A DNA stretch of 64,000 nt. Origin: Planomicrobium sp. Y74 (lineage in GTDB: Bacteria; Bacillota; Bacilli; Bacillales_A; Planococcaceae). The notes under the pieces were generated by a model. It saw only the letters and a program-made list of their open reading frames with translations, did no database searches and was not told the origin of the DNA. Within the stretch, counting starts at the first letter, position 1, and each line of letters starts with the position of its first letter. Positions 1-8,276 of this stretch are shown piece after piece. The position numbers were made by a program, and so were the translations under genes. The stretch covers positions 434,001-498,000 of the forward strand of contig NZ_RCWH01000001.1 in the NCBI RefSeq assembly GCF_003668635.1. The letters run 5' to 3'.

Positions 1-1567
1 GTTGCCCAACAAAATCCAAACCGTACTCGTTCAAATAAGGGAATGGATTATAAATTCTTTCCTGCAACGAGCCGTTCGGCAGGAGTTCGTTTTCAATCAA
101 ATCAAAATGTCCGAACTGAACACTATTTTGCAGAATCACTTCATCTTCCAGTTTAGTTTTGAGGAAATCGAGTTGCTTCAAATGAAATTGCAGATTTTTT
201 TCAACAAGTGGAGCCAATCCATTGCTGACATCCGTAATTTTCTTCTTAATCAAACTGTAATCTTCCTGAATCTTGGATTCCAGCTCATCTATCAAGTTCT
301 CAGCGTCTTTTTCCCTTACAGCATCGAGCAGATCTGCTTTTAAAACCTGGCTCTTCCGTTCGATTACCACATCTTCAAAATTCAATCCGTATTTCTCCAG
401 CAGCATCTGTACTTTGCGGTTAATCAGTGTCATTCCCAGACGCGGCATAATGACCGGCATTTCCATTTCGAGAATTTCAAATGCTTTTTTAAACAGGCTC
501 CAATAAGCGATTTCCCCAGGCCCCCCGACAAAGGCAAGAACCGGGAAAACCATTTCCTGCATCAATGGACGCGTCACAACATTATTGCTGAGCACTTCAG
601 GCTCCTGTTCTGCAATTTTTAACAACTCTTCTTTACTGAAGCGGACTTTGCCATTATTGCCGGTAAAATCATCGCCTTCACGCTTCAGCAGGATGCGTTC
701 CCCTTTGACTGTGATAAAAATATGGGCGGCATCTTCTTCAGTCTCCAAGGGGGCGGTATAACCTGCAGCTACCAGCTCCTGCTCTGTGTCGTAAACTTCT
801 TTTGCAATGGCTGGAGATAAACTGATAAGGCGTTTAAAATATTTCGATTCATATGTTCTCAATGCAGGATTGGCTGCATCGATAAGCAGAAGGCCTTCTT
901 CATTAAAGAAGTAATTCAGCAACGAAGAAAAGAATTCAGTATATGTTTCCGTTGTTTCAAGGAAACCAAACACTAACTCCTGTAACTCTTTCGAATGCGC
1001 CGTCTCTGGCAGGCTTCTAAAATATTCCTTCAGGAAATCATTGATTTTCTCTTTATTCAATAGAGCCGTGGAAGCTGTTTTCTTGCCATACTCCATATGG
1101 GGGAAATTCAGCTTTTCAACCCGTCCGTTAATTTCCCGATATAAATGGCTGACTTCAGCCAAATCATGGTCTTCGCCGGCAATCCAAAAAACCGGCACCA
1201 CGCTGGTGTTCAAGCGTTCCTTTGCCTGCTTTGCAAGGACAATGGTGGAAATCGCTTTGTGTATAGTATAGAGCGGTCCCGTCAACAAGCCCGCCTGCTG
1301 ACCGGTTATAACCACAGATGCTCCTTCCTCGAATTCCTGCAGGTTCTGTTCAGCCTTTTCGGAAATCCCATAAGGTTCCATGTAATTGCGGATTACAGAA
1401 CTAAGCTGGCGACGATTAACTTGATGCTCCTGAAGCTTCTGTTGTCTGCTTTCAAATGATGACAGGTCCGGTTTGTAAGAAAAATAACGGCTCAGATTTT
1501 CTTCACCGTTTATGTAATCATTCATTAAGCTGCTTGAAGGTGGTACAAATTGCTCCATTAATTTCAT
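1..1567 (-). CDS. bshC: Bacillithiol biosynthesis cysteine-adding enzyme BshC (C-terminus cut by window edge)
   Basis: BshC catalyses the last step of bacillithiol synthesis, adding cysteine to GlcN-malate in the cytoplasm. Reading the minus strand from 1567 gives about 522 codons without a stop before the window ends. The protein starts MKLMEQF and contains VVITGQQAGLLTGPLYT, VPVFWIAGEDHDLAEV and AFVGGPGEIAYW, which I recognise as BshC blocks with a nucleotidyltransferase-like fold. The family is about 540 aa, so some 15-20 C-terminal residues lie outside. The ATG at 1567 is preferred because AAGGGG lies nine bases upstream; ATGs at 1588 and 1558 are alternatives. It is the last visible gene of a minus-strand run after panE and DUF3397. 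Confidence 0.93.
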   Translation of the reverse strand, partial: MKLMEQFVPPSSSLMNDYINGEENLSRYFSYKPDLSSFESRQQKLQEHQVNRRQLSSVIRNYMEPYGISEKAEQNLQEFEEGASVVITGQQAGLLTGPLYTIHKAISTIVLAKQAKERLNTSVVPVFWIAGEDHDLAEVSHLYREINGRVEKLNFPHMEYGKKTASTALLNKEKINDFLKEYFRSLPETAHSKELQELVFGFLETTETYTEFFSSLLNYFFNEEGLLLIDAANPALRTYESKYFKRLISLSPAIAKEVYDTEQELVAAGYTAPLETEEDAAHIFITVKGERILLKREGDDFTGNNGKVRFSKEELLKIAEQEPEVLSNNVVTRPLMQEMVFPVLAFVGGPGEIAYWSLFKKAFEILEMEMPVIMPRLGMTLINRKVQMLLEKYGLNFEDVVIERKSQVLKADLLDAVREKDAENLIDELESKIQEDYSLIKKKITDVSNGLAPLVEKNLQFHLKQLDFLKTKLEDEVILQNSVQFGHFDLIENELLPNGSLQERIYNPFPYLNEYGLDFVGQ

Positions 1568-1650
1568 CTTGCGAATCCCCTTTTCCATTACATACCACCT
1601 ACTATATCAGACCCAGCAGTGCTTGAAAAAAAATCAGCCTATATGGAATA

Positions 1651-1670
1651 AAAAAAAGACATCGACGTCT
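1651..1670 (-). terminator. Probable rho-independent terminator after the DUF3397 gene
   Basis: On the minus strand a short AGACG/TGTCT stem with loop TCGA is followed by eight T residues. It separates the DUF3397 gene from bshC. Confidence 0.5.
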
Positions 1671-1673
1671 GCA

Positions 1674-2051
1674 TCAGGCGAAACTGATGACCGTCAATGC
1701 CAAACCTGTTGCCCATATAAGGATGTAGCTTACTGACAGCAAGAGAAAATACAAGCGCCAGGTCTTTCTGATATACTTCAGCACTTCAATTTCCTTTGAT
1801 TTCTTCCACTCGATTACCAGCAAAAAAATAGCGATAAGTATTGCTGTTATAGCTACAGTGAATGAAATTTCCAGTCCCCATAACGATTCCACTGAAACCG
1901 GAACAGAGATGAACAGCAAAAATGTTGTCAGATCAGCAGAAAAGCCGATAGACCTTCTTTTCAACTTTTTGCGGCTGAGTAATACAAACATTATAAATGC
2001 AAGAAACGGGGCAAAGATGAAAATTGCACCAATCGTATGTAGGAATGTCAT
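1674..2051 (-). CDS. DUF3397 family membrane protein
   Basis: This small integral membrane protein (125 aa) has four hydrophobic segments, near residues 5-25, 40-60, 65-82 and 100-122, separated by basic loops (SRKKLKRR, EWKKSKE). Length, topology and position next to panE and bshC fit DUF3397, a family without an established function. Its ATG at 2051 shares one base with the panE stop (TGATG), so the two are probably translationally coupled. A GTG one codon earlier is also open. The role is unknown; the neighbourhood does not reveal one. Confidence 0.75.
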   Translation of the reverse strand: MTFLHTIGAIFIFAPFLAFIMFVLLSRKKLKRRSIGFSADLTTFLLFISVPVSVESLWGLEISFTVAITAILIAIFLLVIEWKKSKEIEVLKYIRKTWRLYFLLLSVSYILIWATGLALTVISFA

Positions 2052-2911
2052 CACTCTTTTTCAGCCGCCTTCAATAAATGATAGAATGTCTGCAAAATTG
2101 GCAAGGCATAAGGAGAACGCCTGATGGTATACAACAGAATGGTATCTACTTCCAGTTGGCGCCCAGCAAGTTTATCGGCCAACATCGAAGAAGTATTTTC
2201 AGCTGTCGAGGCACATAAAGCCGTAACCTGCTCAAAGGGCAGCAGTGTTTCGATTTCGGGAAACGCTGAATATAATTCAGTATATACATTCTTCAGCAAT
2301 TCGTAGGCATGGGGATTACTCAGTAATTCCCCGTTCTTTAAGGATAAAAGTGCAGTAAGAGGATTGATCATCGTGTTCAGCAGTACTTTTCGGAACAGCA
2401 TTTTGTCAGCATCTTTATGCCATTCGGCTTTTACTCCATTTATATTGAGTAAAGGAAGGAAACGTTTTTCACCTCCGCTTAGTAAGGCGAACTTGAATAT
2501 GCCCTTTCCGGTATGCCTGACTTCTGTTTCGGATATTTTCAATGCGCCGTGTTCCACAATACCGGCGGCAATATTTTGTTGCGGTAAATTTCTGATCAGT
2601 TCAATGTGCATCATGCCGTTTTGCATGAAGACAAGCGGATTATCCAAACAACAGCTTTTAAGCTTTTTGATGATGTCCGGCAAATGGCTGTATTTTACCG
2701 CTACCAATATAAAGGCATTGGGAGGTAAACGGTGCCATTCCGAGGAAGCCTCGACAAAATAAACTTTCCCATCCCTCTTGATGCCGTTAGCATTGATCTT
2801 TTCTGCCTGTTCTGCTCTCCTTGTGATCAATTGCACACCGCATCCTGCCTCTTTCAGCAGCGAAGCTGTAAGCATCCCAACTGCCCCTGCCCCAATAACA
2901 GCAAAATTCAT
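2051..2911 (-). CDS. panE: 2-dehydropantoate 2-reductase (PanE/ApbA family)
   Basis: The product reduces ketopantoate to pantoate with NADPH, a step of pantothenate and coenzyme A synthesis in the cytoplasm. The 286-aa protein opens with a Rossmann dinucleotide motif GAGAVG at residues 7-12. It has MQNGM near 96-100 and the C-terminal family block FRKVLLNTMINPLTA, in which Lys175 corresponds to the catalytic lysine. A strong GGGGGGA site precedes the ATG. coaD, another CoA gene, is elsewhere in the window. PanE paralogs with other 2-keto-acid substrates exist, so the exact substrate is inferred. Confidence 0.85.
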   Translation of the reverse strand: MNFAVIGAGAVGMLTASLLKEAGCGVQLITRRAEQAEKINANGIKRDGKVYFVEASSEWHRLPPNAFILVAVKYSHLPDIIKKLKSCCLDNPLVFMQNGMMHIELIRNLPQQNIAAGIVEHGALKISETEVRHTGKGIFKFALLSGGEKRFLPLLNINGVKAEWHKDADKMLFRKVLLNTMINPLTALLSLKNGELLSNPHAYELLKNVYTELYSAFPEIETLLPFEQVTALCASTAENTSSMLADKLAGRQLEVDTILLYTIRRSPYALPILQTFYHLLKAAEKE

Positions 2912-2946
2912 GATAATCCCCCCACCAGCGAAATCTGATCTTTTTA

Positions 2947-2973
2947 AAAAGAAGCCTGCCTACAAGGCAGACT
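2947..2973 (-). terminator. Rho-independent terminator after the carboxyltransferase gene
   Basis: On the minus strand GTCTGCC and GGCAGGC pair around a five-base loop and are followed by TTCTTTTT. It ends the acyl-CoA carboxylase operon upstream of panE. Confidence 0.75.
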
Positions 2974-2991
2974 CCACATTCATATATTCCA

Positions 2992-4542
2992 TTATACAGG
3001 AGTGATTGCATGTTTTCGATAAGGCATCGGCAAATCTTTTGTCCCATAAATCGACAGCCTCTGAGCCAACACCTGACGAAGGTCGGATGGCGCTACAATT
3101 TCATCGACGATGAGTTCGGAAGCCAGACGGTAGATGTCAATCTCTTCTTTGTATTCCTGATGTTTTTCCTGAACATATTTCAAGCGTTCTTTTGGATCTT
3201 CAATCGCTTCGATTTTATTCGAATAAACCGCGTTGACAGCAGCTTCAGGTCCCATTACCGCAATCTGTGCAGTAGGCAATGCGATGCAGACATCCGGTTC
3301 AAATGCCGGGCCAGCCATTGCATACAAGCCTGCTCCGTAAGCCTTACGGACGATAACGGAAATCTTCGGCACAGTAGCTGAACTCATTGCAGCGATAAAT
3401 TTAGCGCCGTGGCGGATAATCCCCGCACGTTCAACTTTTGTTCCGATCATGAAGCCGGGCACATCAGCAAGGAATAAAAGAGGAATCGAGAAGGCGTCAC
3501 AAAGGTTGATGAATTTCGCTCCTTTATCCGCTGAATCACCGAATAATACGCCGCCCTTCACTTTCGGCTGGTTGGCCAGAATGCCGACAACCTGACCGTC
3601 AATACGGGCAAGCCCTGTAATCAATTCCGGTGCGAAAAGCTTTTTGATATCGAAGAATGAACCTTCATCGATCAGTTGATCGATCAATTCATACATATCA
3701 AAAGGCGCATTCTGGTTTTCAGGAATAATCGCTTCCAGCGTACGACCAGCTTTTGCAGCCTTCGCTTCAATCTTTTCAGGTTTGATTGCGAAATTCGCAG
3801 GGAAGTTCGTCAAATAACGGCGGGCTTCTGAAATCGCTTCTTCTTCGGAAGAAACAAGGACGTCTCCTACACCGCTGACTGTGCAGTGCATGCGGGCTCC
3901 ACCCATTTCTTCGAGCGTCACTTTTTCACCGATGACTTTTTCAGCCATACGTGGAGAACCTAGATACATCGAAGCGTTTCCTTCGACCATAATGACGATG
4001 TCACAGAAGGCCGGTATGTAGGCTCCGCCTGCAGCCGAAGGTCCAAACAATAAGCAAACCTGCGGCACCATGCCGGACATTCTTACCTGGTTGTGAAAAA
4101 TCTTCCCTGCTCCTCTGCGGTTCGGGAACATATCCAATTGATCTGTAATGCGCGCTCCTGCAGAGTCGACCAAATACAGCATCGGAACCTGCATTTTTTC
4201 AGCTGTTTCCTGGATGCGGATGATTTTCTCTACTGTGCGGGAACCCCATGAACCCGCTTTTACCGTCGAGTCGTTTGCCATGACGCAAACTGTCTGACCA
4301 TTAACTTTACCGATTGCGGTTACAACGCCGTCAGCCGGAAGACCTTCAGCTTCCACGTTGGCGAAACGGCCATCTTCAGCATAATTTTCATCATCGAATA
4401 GTAATTTCAAACGATCACGGACGAAAAGTTTATTGCTTTCTTTCATTTTTTCATGATATTTCGGCGCTCCGCCAGCAAATATTTTTGCCAGCTTTTCTTC
4501 AAGACGTTCATTATACCCCGTTGTTTCAGTAGTTTTAGTCAT
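2992..4542 (-). CDS. Acyl-CoA carboxylase beta subunit (carboxyltransferase; PccB/YngE-like)
   Basis: This is the biotin-dependent carboxyltransferase subunit that transfers CO2 from carboxybiotin to an acyl-CoA. The 516-aa length and two crotonase-fold halves match the propionyl/methylcrotonyl-CoA carboxylase beta family. Visible blocks include LYLVDSAGARITDQ, FGPSAAGGAYIPAF, VKGGVLFGDSADKGAKFI and VPGFMIGTKVE, with the two glycine-rich oxyanion regions intact. The biotin carrier and biotin carboxylase genes lie directly upstream, in the arrangement I recall for B. subtilis yngH-yngHB-yngE. The substrate (propionyl-, methylcrotonyl- or acetyl-CoA) cannot be decided by reading. AAGGGGG precedes the ATG at nine bases. 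Confidence 0.9.
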   Translation of the reverse strand: MTKTTETTGYNERLEEKLAKIFAGGAPKYHEKMKESNKLFVRDRLKLLFDDENYAEDGRFANVEAEGLPADGVVTAIGKVNGQTVCVMANDSTVKAGSWGSRTVEKIIRIQETAEKMQVPMLYLVDSAGARITDQLDMFPNRRGAGKIFHNQVRMSGMVPQVCLLFGPSAAGGAYIPAFCDIVIMVEGNASMYLGSPRMAEKVIGEKVTLEEMGGARMHCTVSGVGDVLVSSEEEAISEARRYLTNFPANFAIKPEKIEAKAAKAGRTLEAIIPENQNAPFDMYELIDQLIDEGSFFDIKKLFAPELITGLARIDGQVVGILANQPKVKGGVLFGDSADKGAKFINLCDAFSIPLLFLADVPGFMIGTKVERAGIIRHGAKFIAAMSSATVPKISVIVRKAYGAGLYAMAGPAFEPDVCIALPTAQIAVMGPEAAVNAVYSNKIEAIEDPKERLKYVQEKHQEYKEEIDIYRLASELIVDEIVAPSDLRQVLAQRLSIYGTKDLPMPYRKHAITPV

Positions 4543-4573
4543 TTTGCCTGCCCCCTTTGCTGGTAGAACACGA

Positions 4574-4789
4574 TTATTCCGCTAATGTTACCAATGTGTC
4601 GCCTTCGTTGACGAAGCCGCCCACTTCCACATTCACTTTTTCAACAGAACCTGCAAACTCGGCTTCCACAGGAATTTCCATTTTCATGGATTCGATTGTC
4701 AAAATCGCCTGGCCAGCTGTTACTGCGTCACCTTCTCCTACCAATACATTCAATACTGTACCTGCCATTGTCGCTTTTAATTCTTTCAT
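4574..4789 (-). CDS. Stand-alone biotin/lipoyl carrier protein of acyl-CoA carboxylase (YngHB-like)
   Basis: This 71-aa protein is a bare biotinyl domain that shuttles carboxybiotin between the carboxylase and carboxyltransferase subunits. The biotinylation motif ESMKMEIP is at residues 33-40, with Lys36 the expected modified residue. It lacks the Pro/Ala-rich N-terminal arm of AccB, so it resembles the short BLAP/YngHB type. The ATG at 4789 overlaps the biotin carboxylase stop by four bases (ATGA), with AAGGAGG ten bases upstream. A longer ORF start at 4822 lies inside the upstream gene and is less likely. Confidence 0.9.
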   Translation of the reverse strand: MKELKATMAGTVLNVLVGEGDAVTAGQAILTIESMKMEIPVEAEFAGSVEKVNVEVGGFVNEGDTLVTLAE

Positions 4790-6135
4790 ACTGTTTTTTC
4801 CTCCTTCGATTTTTCCATCCATTGCGGCAATACAGCTGTCGCGTATTCCCCTGAGATGAATTCCTGTGATTCGATGAATTCCTTAAATAATGGAATATTC
4901 GTTTTTACCCCGTCAATTGTAGTATGACTAAAAAATTTCTGTGATTTCGATAATGCTTCCATCCGGTCTGTCCCAGTGATAATCACTTTAGAAATCATCG
5001 GGTCATAAAATGGTGTGACGGCATTTCCCTGTTCATAGCCGGTTTCAATTCGGGCACCTTCGCCCCACTCGATTTTCTCCAGCTTGCCCGGTGATGGGAA
5101 GAAGGTTTTTGGATCTTCCGCATAAATCCGGTATTCGATTGCATGGCCTTTCGTCGTAATCTCATCCTGCGCCGGCAGCTTGCCGCCTCTTGCCACATCA
5201 ATCTGCCATTCAACCAGATCAAGCCCTGTCACTTCTTCCGTAACCGGATGCTCCACCTGCAAACGAGTATTCATCTCAAGGAAGTAAAACTCATTAGACT
5301 GATCGACGATGAATTCGACTGTTCCGGCATTGCTGTAACCTACCGCTTCACCCGCACGGATTGCGGCTTCACACAATTGTTCGCGCACATCCTGCGGAAG
5401 ATGAGGCGATGGTGACTCTTCAATCACTTTTTGGTTGCGGCGCTGCACGGAACAATTGCGTTCGTATAAATGAACGATATTGCCATGAGAATCACCGAAT
5501 ATCTGGACTTCGATATGGCGGGCATCCGAGATGAATTTCTCCAGATACACGACATCGTTGCCAAAATAAGCTTTTGCGCGATTTTTGACGGAATCAAATT
5601 GCTGACTGAGCGCTTGCTCACTTTCACAGCGCACCATCCCGATGCCGCCTCCGCCCCCGCTTGCTTTCAGCATCAGCGGGTAGCCGATTTTACTGGCTTC
5701 TTCAATTGCTTCATCAAGTGAAGCTACGCCTTCTTCCGTTCCAGGAACAACTGGAACTCCAGCTTTGATCATCGCACGGCGGGATTCGATTTTGTCACCC
5801 ATCATATCAATGATGCCGCTGTCCGGACCAATAAAGATCAATCCGGCTTCCTGCACTTTGCGGGCAAATCCAGCGTTTTCGGATAATAGGCCATAACCTG
5901 GATGAATTGCATCCGCATTATGTTTTTTAGCCGTTTCAATGATTTTTTCTGCCTGTAAATATGACTGCACCACCGGATTCGGACCGATCAGCACAGCTTC
6001 CGTTGCTTCACTTACATATGGCAGATCCCCATCTGCCTCAGAATGGATAGCAATCGTTTCGATACCGAGGCGTTCGCATGTACGAATAATGCGTCGTGCA
6101 ATTTCTCCCCGGTTCGCAATCAGGATTTTTTTCAT
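4786..6135 (-). CDS. Biotin carboxylase subunit of acyl-CoA carboxylase (AccC/YngH-like)
   Basis: This subunit uses ATP and bicarbonate to carboxylate biotin on the carrier encoded next to it. The 449-aa protein begins MKKILIANRGEIARR, has HPGYG at 78-82, the ATP-grasp glycine-rich loop KASGGGGGIGM at 157-167, and the later blocks ERNCSVQRRNQK, EMNTRLQVEHP and RIYAEDP. Length fits a free biotin carboxylase, not a fused alpha subunit. The gene has its own promoter region, with a cre-like site upstream, and AGGGGGT before its ATG. It could instead be the housekeeping accC, but the linked beta subunit and minimal carrier argue for a catabolic acyl-CoA carboxylase. Confidence 0.9.
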   Translation of the reverse strand: MKKILIANRGEIARRIIRTCERLGIETIAIHSEADGDLPYVSEATEAVLIGPNPVVQSYLQAEKIIETAKKHNADAIHPGYGLLSENAGFARKVQEAGLIFIGPDSGIIDMMGDKIESRRAMIKAGVPVVPGTEEGVASLDEAIEEASKIGYPLMLKASGGGGGIGMVRCESEQALSQQFDSVKNRAKAYFGNDVVYLEKFISDARHIEVQIFGDSHGNIVHLYERNCSVQRRNQKVIEESPSPHLPQDVREQLCEAAIRAGEAVGYSNAGTVEFIVDQSNEFYFLEMNTRLQVEHPVTEEVTGLDLVEWQIDVARGGKLPAQDEITTKGHAIEYRIYAEDPKTFFPSPGKLEKIEWGEGARIETGYEQGNAVTPFYDPMISKVIITGTDRMEALSKSQKFFSHTTIDGVKTNIPLFKEFIESQEFISGEYATAVLPQWMEKSKEEKTV

Positions 6136-6183
6136 ATTTGAAATACCCCCTATGTTTTCTCCCTTCTATAGCATATATGAAGT

Positions 6184-6198
6184 TTGTAAGCGATTTCA
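6184..6198. promoter_or_regulatory. Putative CcpA catabolite-response element (cre)
   Basis: TTGTAAGCGATTTCA matches the CcpA consensus WTGNAANCGNWNNCA at every fixed position, on both strands. It overlaps a candidate minus-strand -35 (TTGAAA at 6194-6199; possible TATGCT -10 after 18 bases) about 50 bp upstream of the biotin carboxylase ATG. That position would suit repression of the carboxylase operon during growth on preferred sugars. CcpA binding is an inference. Confidence 0.6.
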
Positions 6199-6284
6199 AC
6201 TATTGGCTGAAAAAATTTCTGAATATATGGGCATCGAACATCCTTTAATATTAGTAATAGCCTAATTTATTATTGTAAAAATTA

Positions 6285-6322
6285 AACAAATAAAAACCTG
6301 CCACTCAGTGAGCAGCAGGTTC
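6285..6322 (-). terminator. Rho-independent terminator after the crotonase-family gene
   Basis: On the minus strand AACCTGC and GCAGGTT pair around a 13-base region that itself holds CTCACTGAG, followed by TTTTATTTG. It separates the crotonase gene from the carboxylase operon. Confidence 0.75.
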
Positions 6323-6330
6323 CTTGATTG

Positions 6331-7083
6331 TTACTTTTTGGATTTTTCGAGGAATCTCGCTACAGCTTCATGATGGGCTGTGCTTGCCCACAACTGGGCA
6401 CAGCGACGGATTTCAGCTTCCACACGTTCCTTAAGGTTCGATGCGCGCCAGTTTCTGACCGCCATTTCCTTATAGGCGCGATGAACTTCAGGAAGTACAT
6501 TGCGGAATGACGCGATAAAATCTTCTATATCTCCTTCTTCCCGGATAATGGCAGTTGCCCAGCCGTTTTCCAGCAGTTCTTCGGCCGTATAAAGGCGGGC
6601 CTCGCCGAGCATCTTCAAAGCACGGTCATGCTGAAGCGCTTCAAAAAGATAGGTTCCGCCTCCCCAGCCGCTGGTGATCGCCAGTGTGCCCTGGATAAAG
6701 CCAGCTTTCACATGGCTTTGGACGAGCCGGTAGTCACAGGCGGTTGCTATTTCACAGCCTCCCCCGACTGCTGTTCCGTTGACGAGAGCCGCGACAGGCA
6801 CTGGCAAAGTTTTAATCTTGTATAGCACATCGCCCATCCGTTTAAGCATGGGAAAGGCTTGTTCTTCTGTCTCCAAAGCGTGAAAAACCGACAGATCTCC
6901 TCCGGAGCAGAATGCTTTTTCACCGGCAGCTGTAATGATGACCAGACGTGGCAGCTCTGTTGATGCCCGTTCAATCAGTTCTTCCAGACCTTCCATCACT
7001 TCCGCGTTTATTGCGTTGCGGATTTCCGGCCGGTCGATTGTAAATGTCATAATACCTTCGGCTGTTTCGATTTTATAGGCCAT
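6331..7083 (-). CDS. Enoyl-CoA hydratase/isomerase superfamily protein, possibly an acyl-CoA decarboxylase
   Basis: A 250-aa crotonase-fold protein acting on acyl-CoA thioesters. The oxyanion-hole segments FCSGGD (58-63) and GTAVGGGCE (103-111, Glu111) are present. The second catalytic glutamate of true hydratases, usually in a QPE segment, is not found: the corresponding stretch is FIQGTLAITSGWGGG (129-143). That pattern recalls decarboxylase-type members such as ECHDC1, which remove ethyl- or methylmalonyl-CoA. The adjacent acyl-CoA carboxylase operon makes such a repair role plausible but unproven. The start at 7083 follows GAGGTGA. Equivalent position in B. subtilis is yngF. Confidence 0.8.
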   Translation of the reverse strand: MAYKIETAEGIMTFTIDRPEIRNAINAEVMEGLEELIERASTELPRLVIITAAGEKAFCSGGDLSVFHALETEEQAFPMLKRMGDVLYKIKTLPVPVAALVNGTAVGGGCEIATACDYRLVQSHVKAGFIQGTLAITSGWGGGTYLFEALQHDRALKMLGEARLYTAEELLENGWATAIIREEGDIEDFIASFRNVLPEVHRAYKEMAVRNWRASNLKERVEAEIRRCAQLWASTAHHEAVARFLEKSKK

Positions 7084-7137
7084 TCCGATTCACCTCGTGA
7101 GTGTGAGTATGTAAATTTAACGCTTTACTTTTGAAAC

Positions 7138-7382
7138 AATATATACCGCTTCGGCGCTTAGGACAAGCCTCCCGCAATAAGCCGAGAAGACCACTCGTCT
7201 TATTGCTCCGGCCAGTCCATAGGCGCGCCTTTGCTAAGAAAAGTCTCTAAAGATATGGAGCAAAACAGCGGAGACTCCCAGGCGACCAAGCGAAGTGCTG
7301 AGATCCACTCGGGCGACGTGTAACGAGCACGAGTTAGCTCAGCGCAAGCAGCCAGGAAAGCGCAGCTGTTTTGCGGAATATC
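7138..7382 (+). repeat. Family A intergenic repeat, copy A1 (MITE-like)
   Basis: The core at 7252-7382 runs from GATATGGAGCAAAACAGC to GCTGTTTTGCGGAATATC, imperfect inverted ends of one another. The leader at 7138-7251 (CGCTTCGGCGCT, GGACAAGCCT, TCTCTA) is shared with copy A2. The interior contains AAGTGCTGAGATCCACTCGG and GAGTTAGCTCAGCGC, both found again in copy A4. It carries no convincing ORF and fills most of the 392-base gap between rpmF and the crotonase gene. Confidence 0.8.
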
Positions 7383-7419
7383 TGTTTTATAGTTATTTCA
7401 TATCATTTTATGTACAGAG

Positions 7420-7458
7420 AAAAAGGCTATCGAGAGCCATGGCCTCTCAATAGCCTTT
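7420..7458 (-). terminator. Rho-independent terminator after rpmF
   Basis: On the minus strand AAAAGGCTAT-GAGAG pairs with CTCTC-ATAGCCTTTTT around a short loop, ending in a T run just past the rpmF stop. The stem is symmetrical and could work both ways. Confidence 0.85.
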
Positions 7459-7475
7459 TAGCAGCAAATACTGTT

Positions 7476-7652
7476 TTATTTGCTTGCTACAACTTCTTTC
7501 CCTTTGTATGATCCACATGCTTTGCAGACGTGGTGAGCCAATTTCGATTCGCCACAGCTTGGGCAAGTTACCATGCCCGGCACGGACAATTTGAAATGCG
7601 TACGGCGTTTTCTTTTAACGGTTTTGGACGTTCTTCTGAACGGTACAGCCAT
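7476..7652 (-). CDS. rpmF: 50S ribosomal protein L32
   Basis: L32 is a small zinc-binding protein of the large ribosomal subunit. The 58-aa product begins [19 protein letters not shown], the classic L32 N-terminus, and carries a zinc ribbon with Cys30, Cys33, Cys43 and Cys46 (CPSC, CKAC). The ATG at 7652 is chosen over an upstream frame extension because AGGAGG sits eight bases before it and the family starts at MAVP. It follows the yceD gene by 24 bases, the conserved yceD-rpmF pairing, and is expressed from the promoter upstream of yceD. All four cysteines are present, so this is the zinc-containing form. Confidence 0.98.
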   Translation of the reverse strand: MAVPFRRTSKTVKRKRRTHFKLSVPGMVTCPSCGESKLAHHVCKACGSYKGKEVVASK

Positions 7653-7676
7653 TGGTGACACCTCCTTACAGTGATT

Positions 7677-8210
7677 CTATTCATCTGACTGATCGAAATA
7701 CTTTGCTAAATCAGCAAGTCTTGGATCCGGTTTTGGTTGTGCTTCTTCTTTCTCCGCCTGAACTTCTTCGTCTGTCGAATAAGACCATTCTTCGCCGCCT
7801 TTAATAACGGCTTGATCGGCATCTTCCTTGAAGACTTGCATCGGTATTTCCAGAAGGATAAGTTCTTCGAGGACCGGCTGGAAATCAATCGTCTCCGTAT
7901 CGACCGCGTGAACATTATCGTCTGTATCCCCTAGGCCATGTTCCGACCAATCAAAGATTTCAACCGATTCAATATCTATAGGAAACTCGACATCTTCCCA
8001 AGTTCGTGCGCAAGGCAATATGAGCATGCCTTTGAGTTGAAGCTGGCACGTGAGTTGTTGCGAACCAATTGTGCAATGTCCTGTGACATGGATGGGTGAA
8101 ACATCACGAATATCGCTATTGCGTTTTTTCACTTCATCAAGATTGACCATCTGGTCGATCTTCATCCCGTCTCTGCGATGCTTTTGAAGCTGTTGAATCG
8201 CTATTTTCAT
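7677..8210 (-). CDS. ylbN: YceD family (DUF177) protein, YlbN-like
   Basis: A 177-aa acidic cytoplasmic protein of the YceD/DUF177 family, almost always encoded next to rpmF and linked in the literature to 23S rRNA accumulation. Seen here are the central segment with PIHVTGHCTIGSQQLTCQL followed by MLILPCARTWEDVEFPI, the family core with conserved Cys residues, and an acidic tail ending RLADLAKYFDQSDE. GAGGTGA lies before the ATG. It is the first gene of a two-gene operon with a near-perfect TTGACA-N17-TATAAT promoter. Confidence 0.88.
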   Translation of the reverse strand: MKIAIQQLQKHRRDGMKIDQMVNLDEVKKRNSDIRDVSPIHVTGHCTIGSQQLTCQLQLKGMLILPCARTWEDVEFPIDIESVEIFDWSEHGLGDTDDNVHAVDTETIDFQPVLEELILLEIPMQVFKEDADQAVIKGGEEWSYSTDEEVQAEKEEAQPKPDPRLADLAKYFDQSDE

Positions 8211-8238
8211 AAGTAATCACCTCAAGACAACAAAGTTG

Positions 8239-8267
8239 ATTATATAATGAGCAGAAAAAGATGTCAA
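8239..8267 (-). promoter_or_regulatory. Consensus sigma-A promoter for ylbN-rpmF
   Basis: Minus-strand TTGACA (8262-8267), a 17-bp spacer and TATAAT (8239-8244) match the vegetative consensus exactly. It points at ylbN and is divergent to the tmcAL promoter. Confidence 0.88.
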
Positions 8268-8276
8268 GAAAAAATC

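Noticed and set aside
1..343. 113-codon plus-strand ORF at the left edge
   Set aside because: It lies fully antisense to the clear bshC coding sequence.
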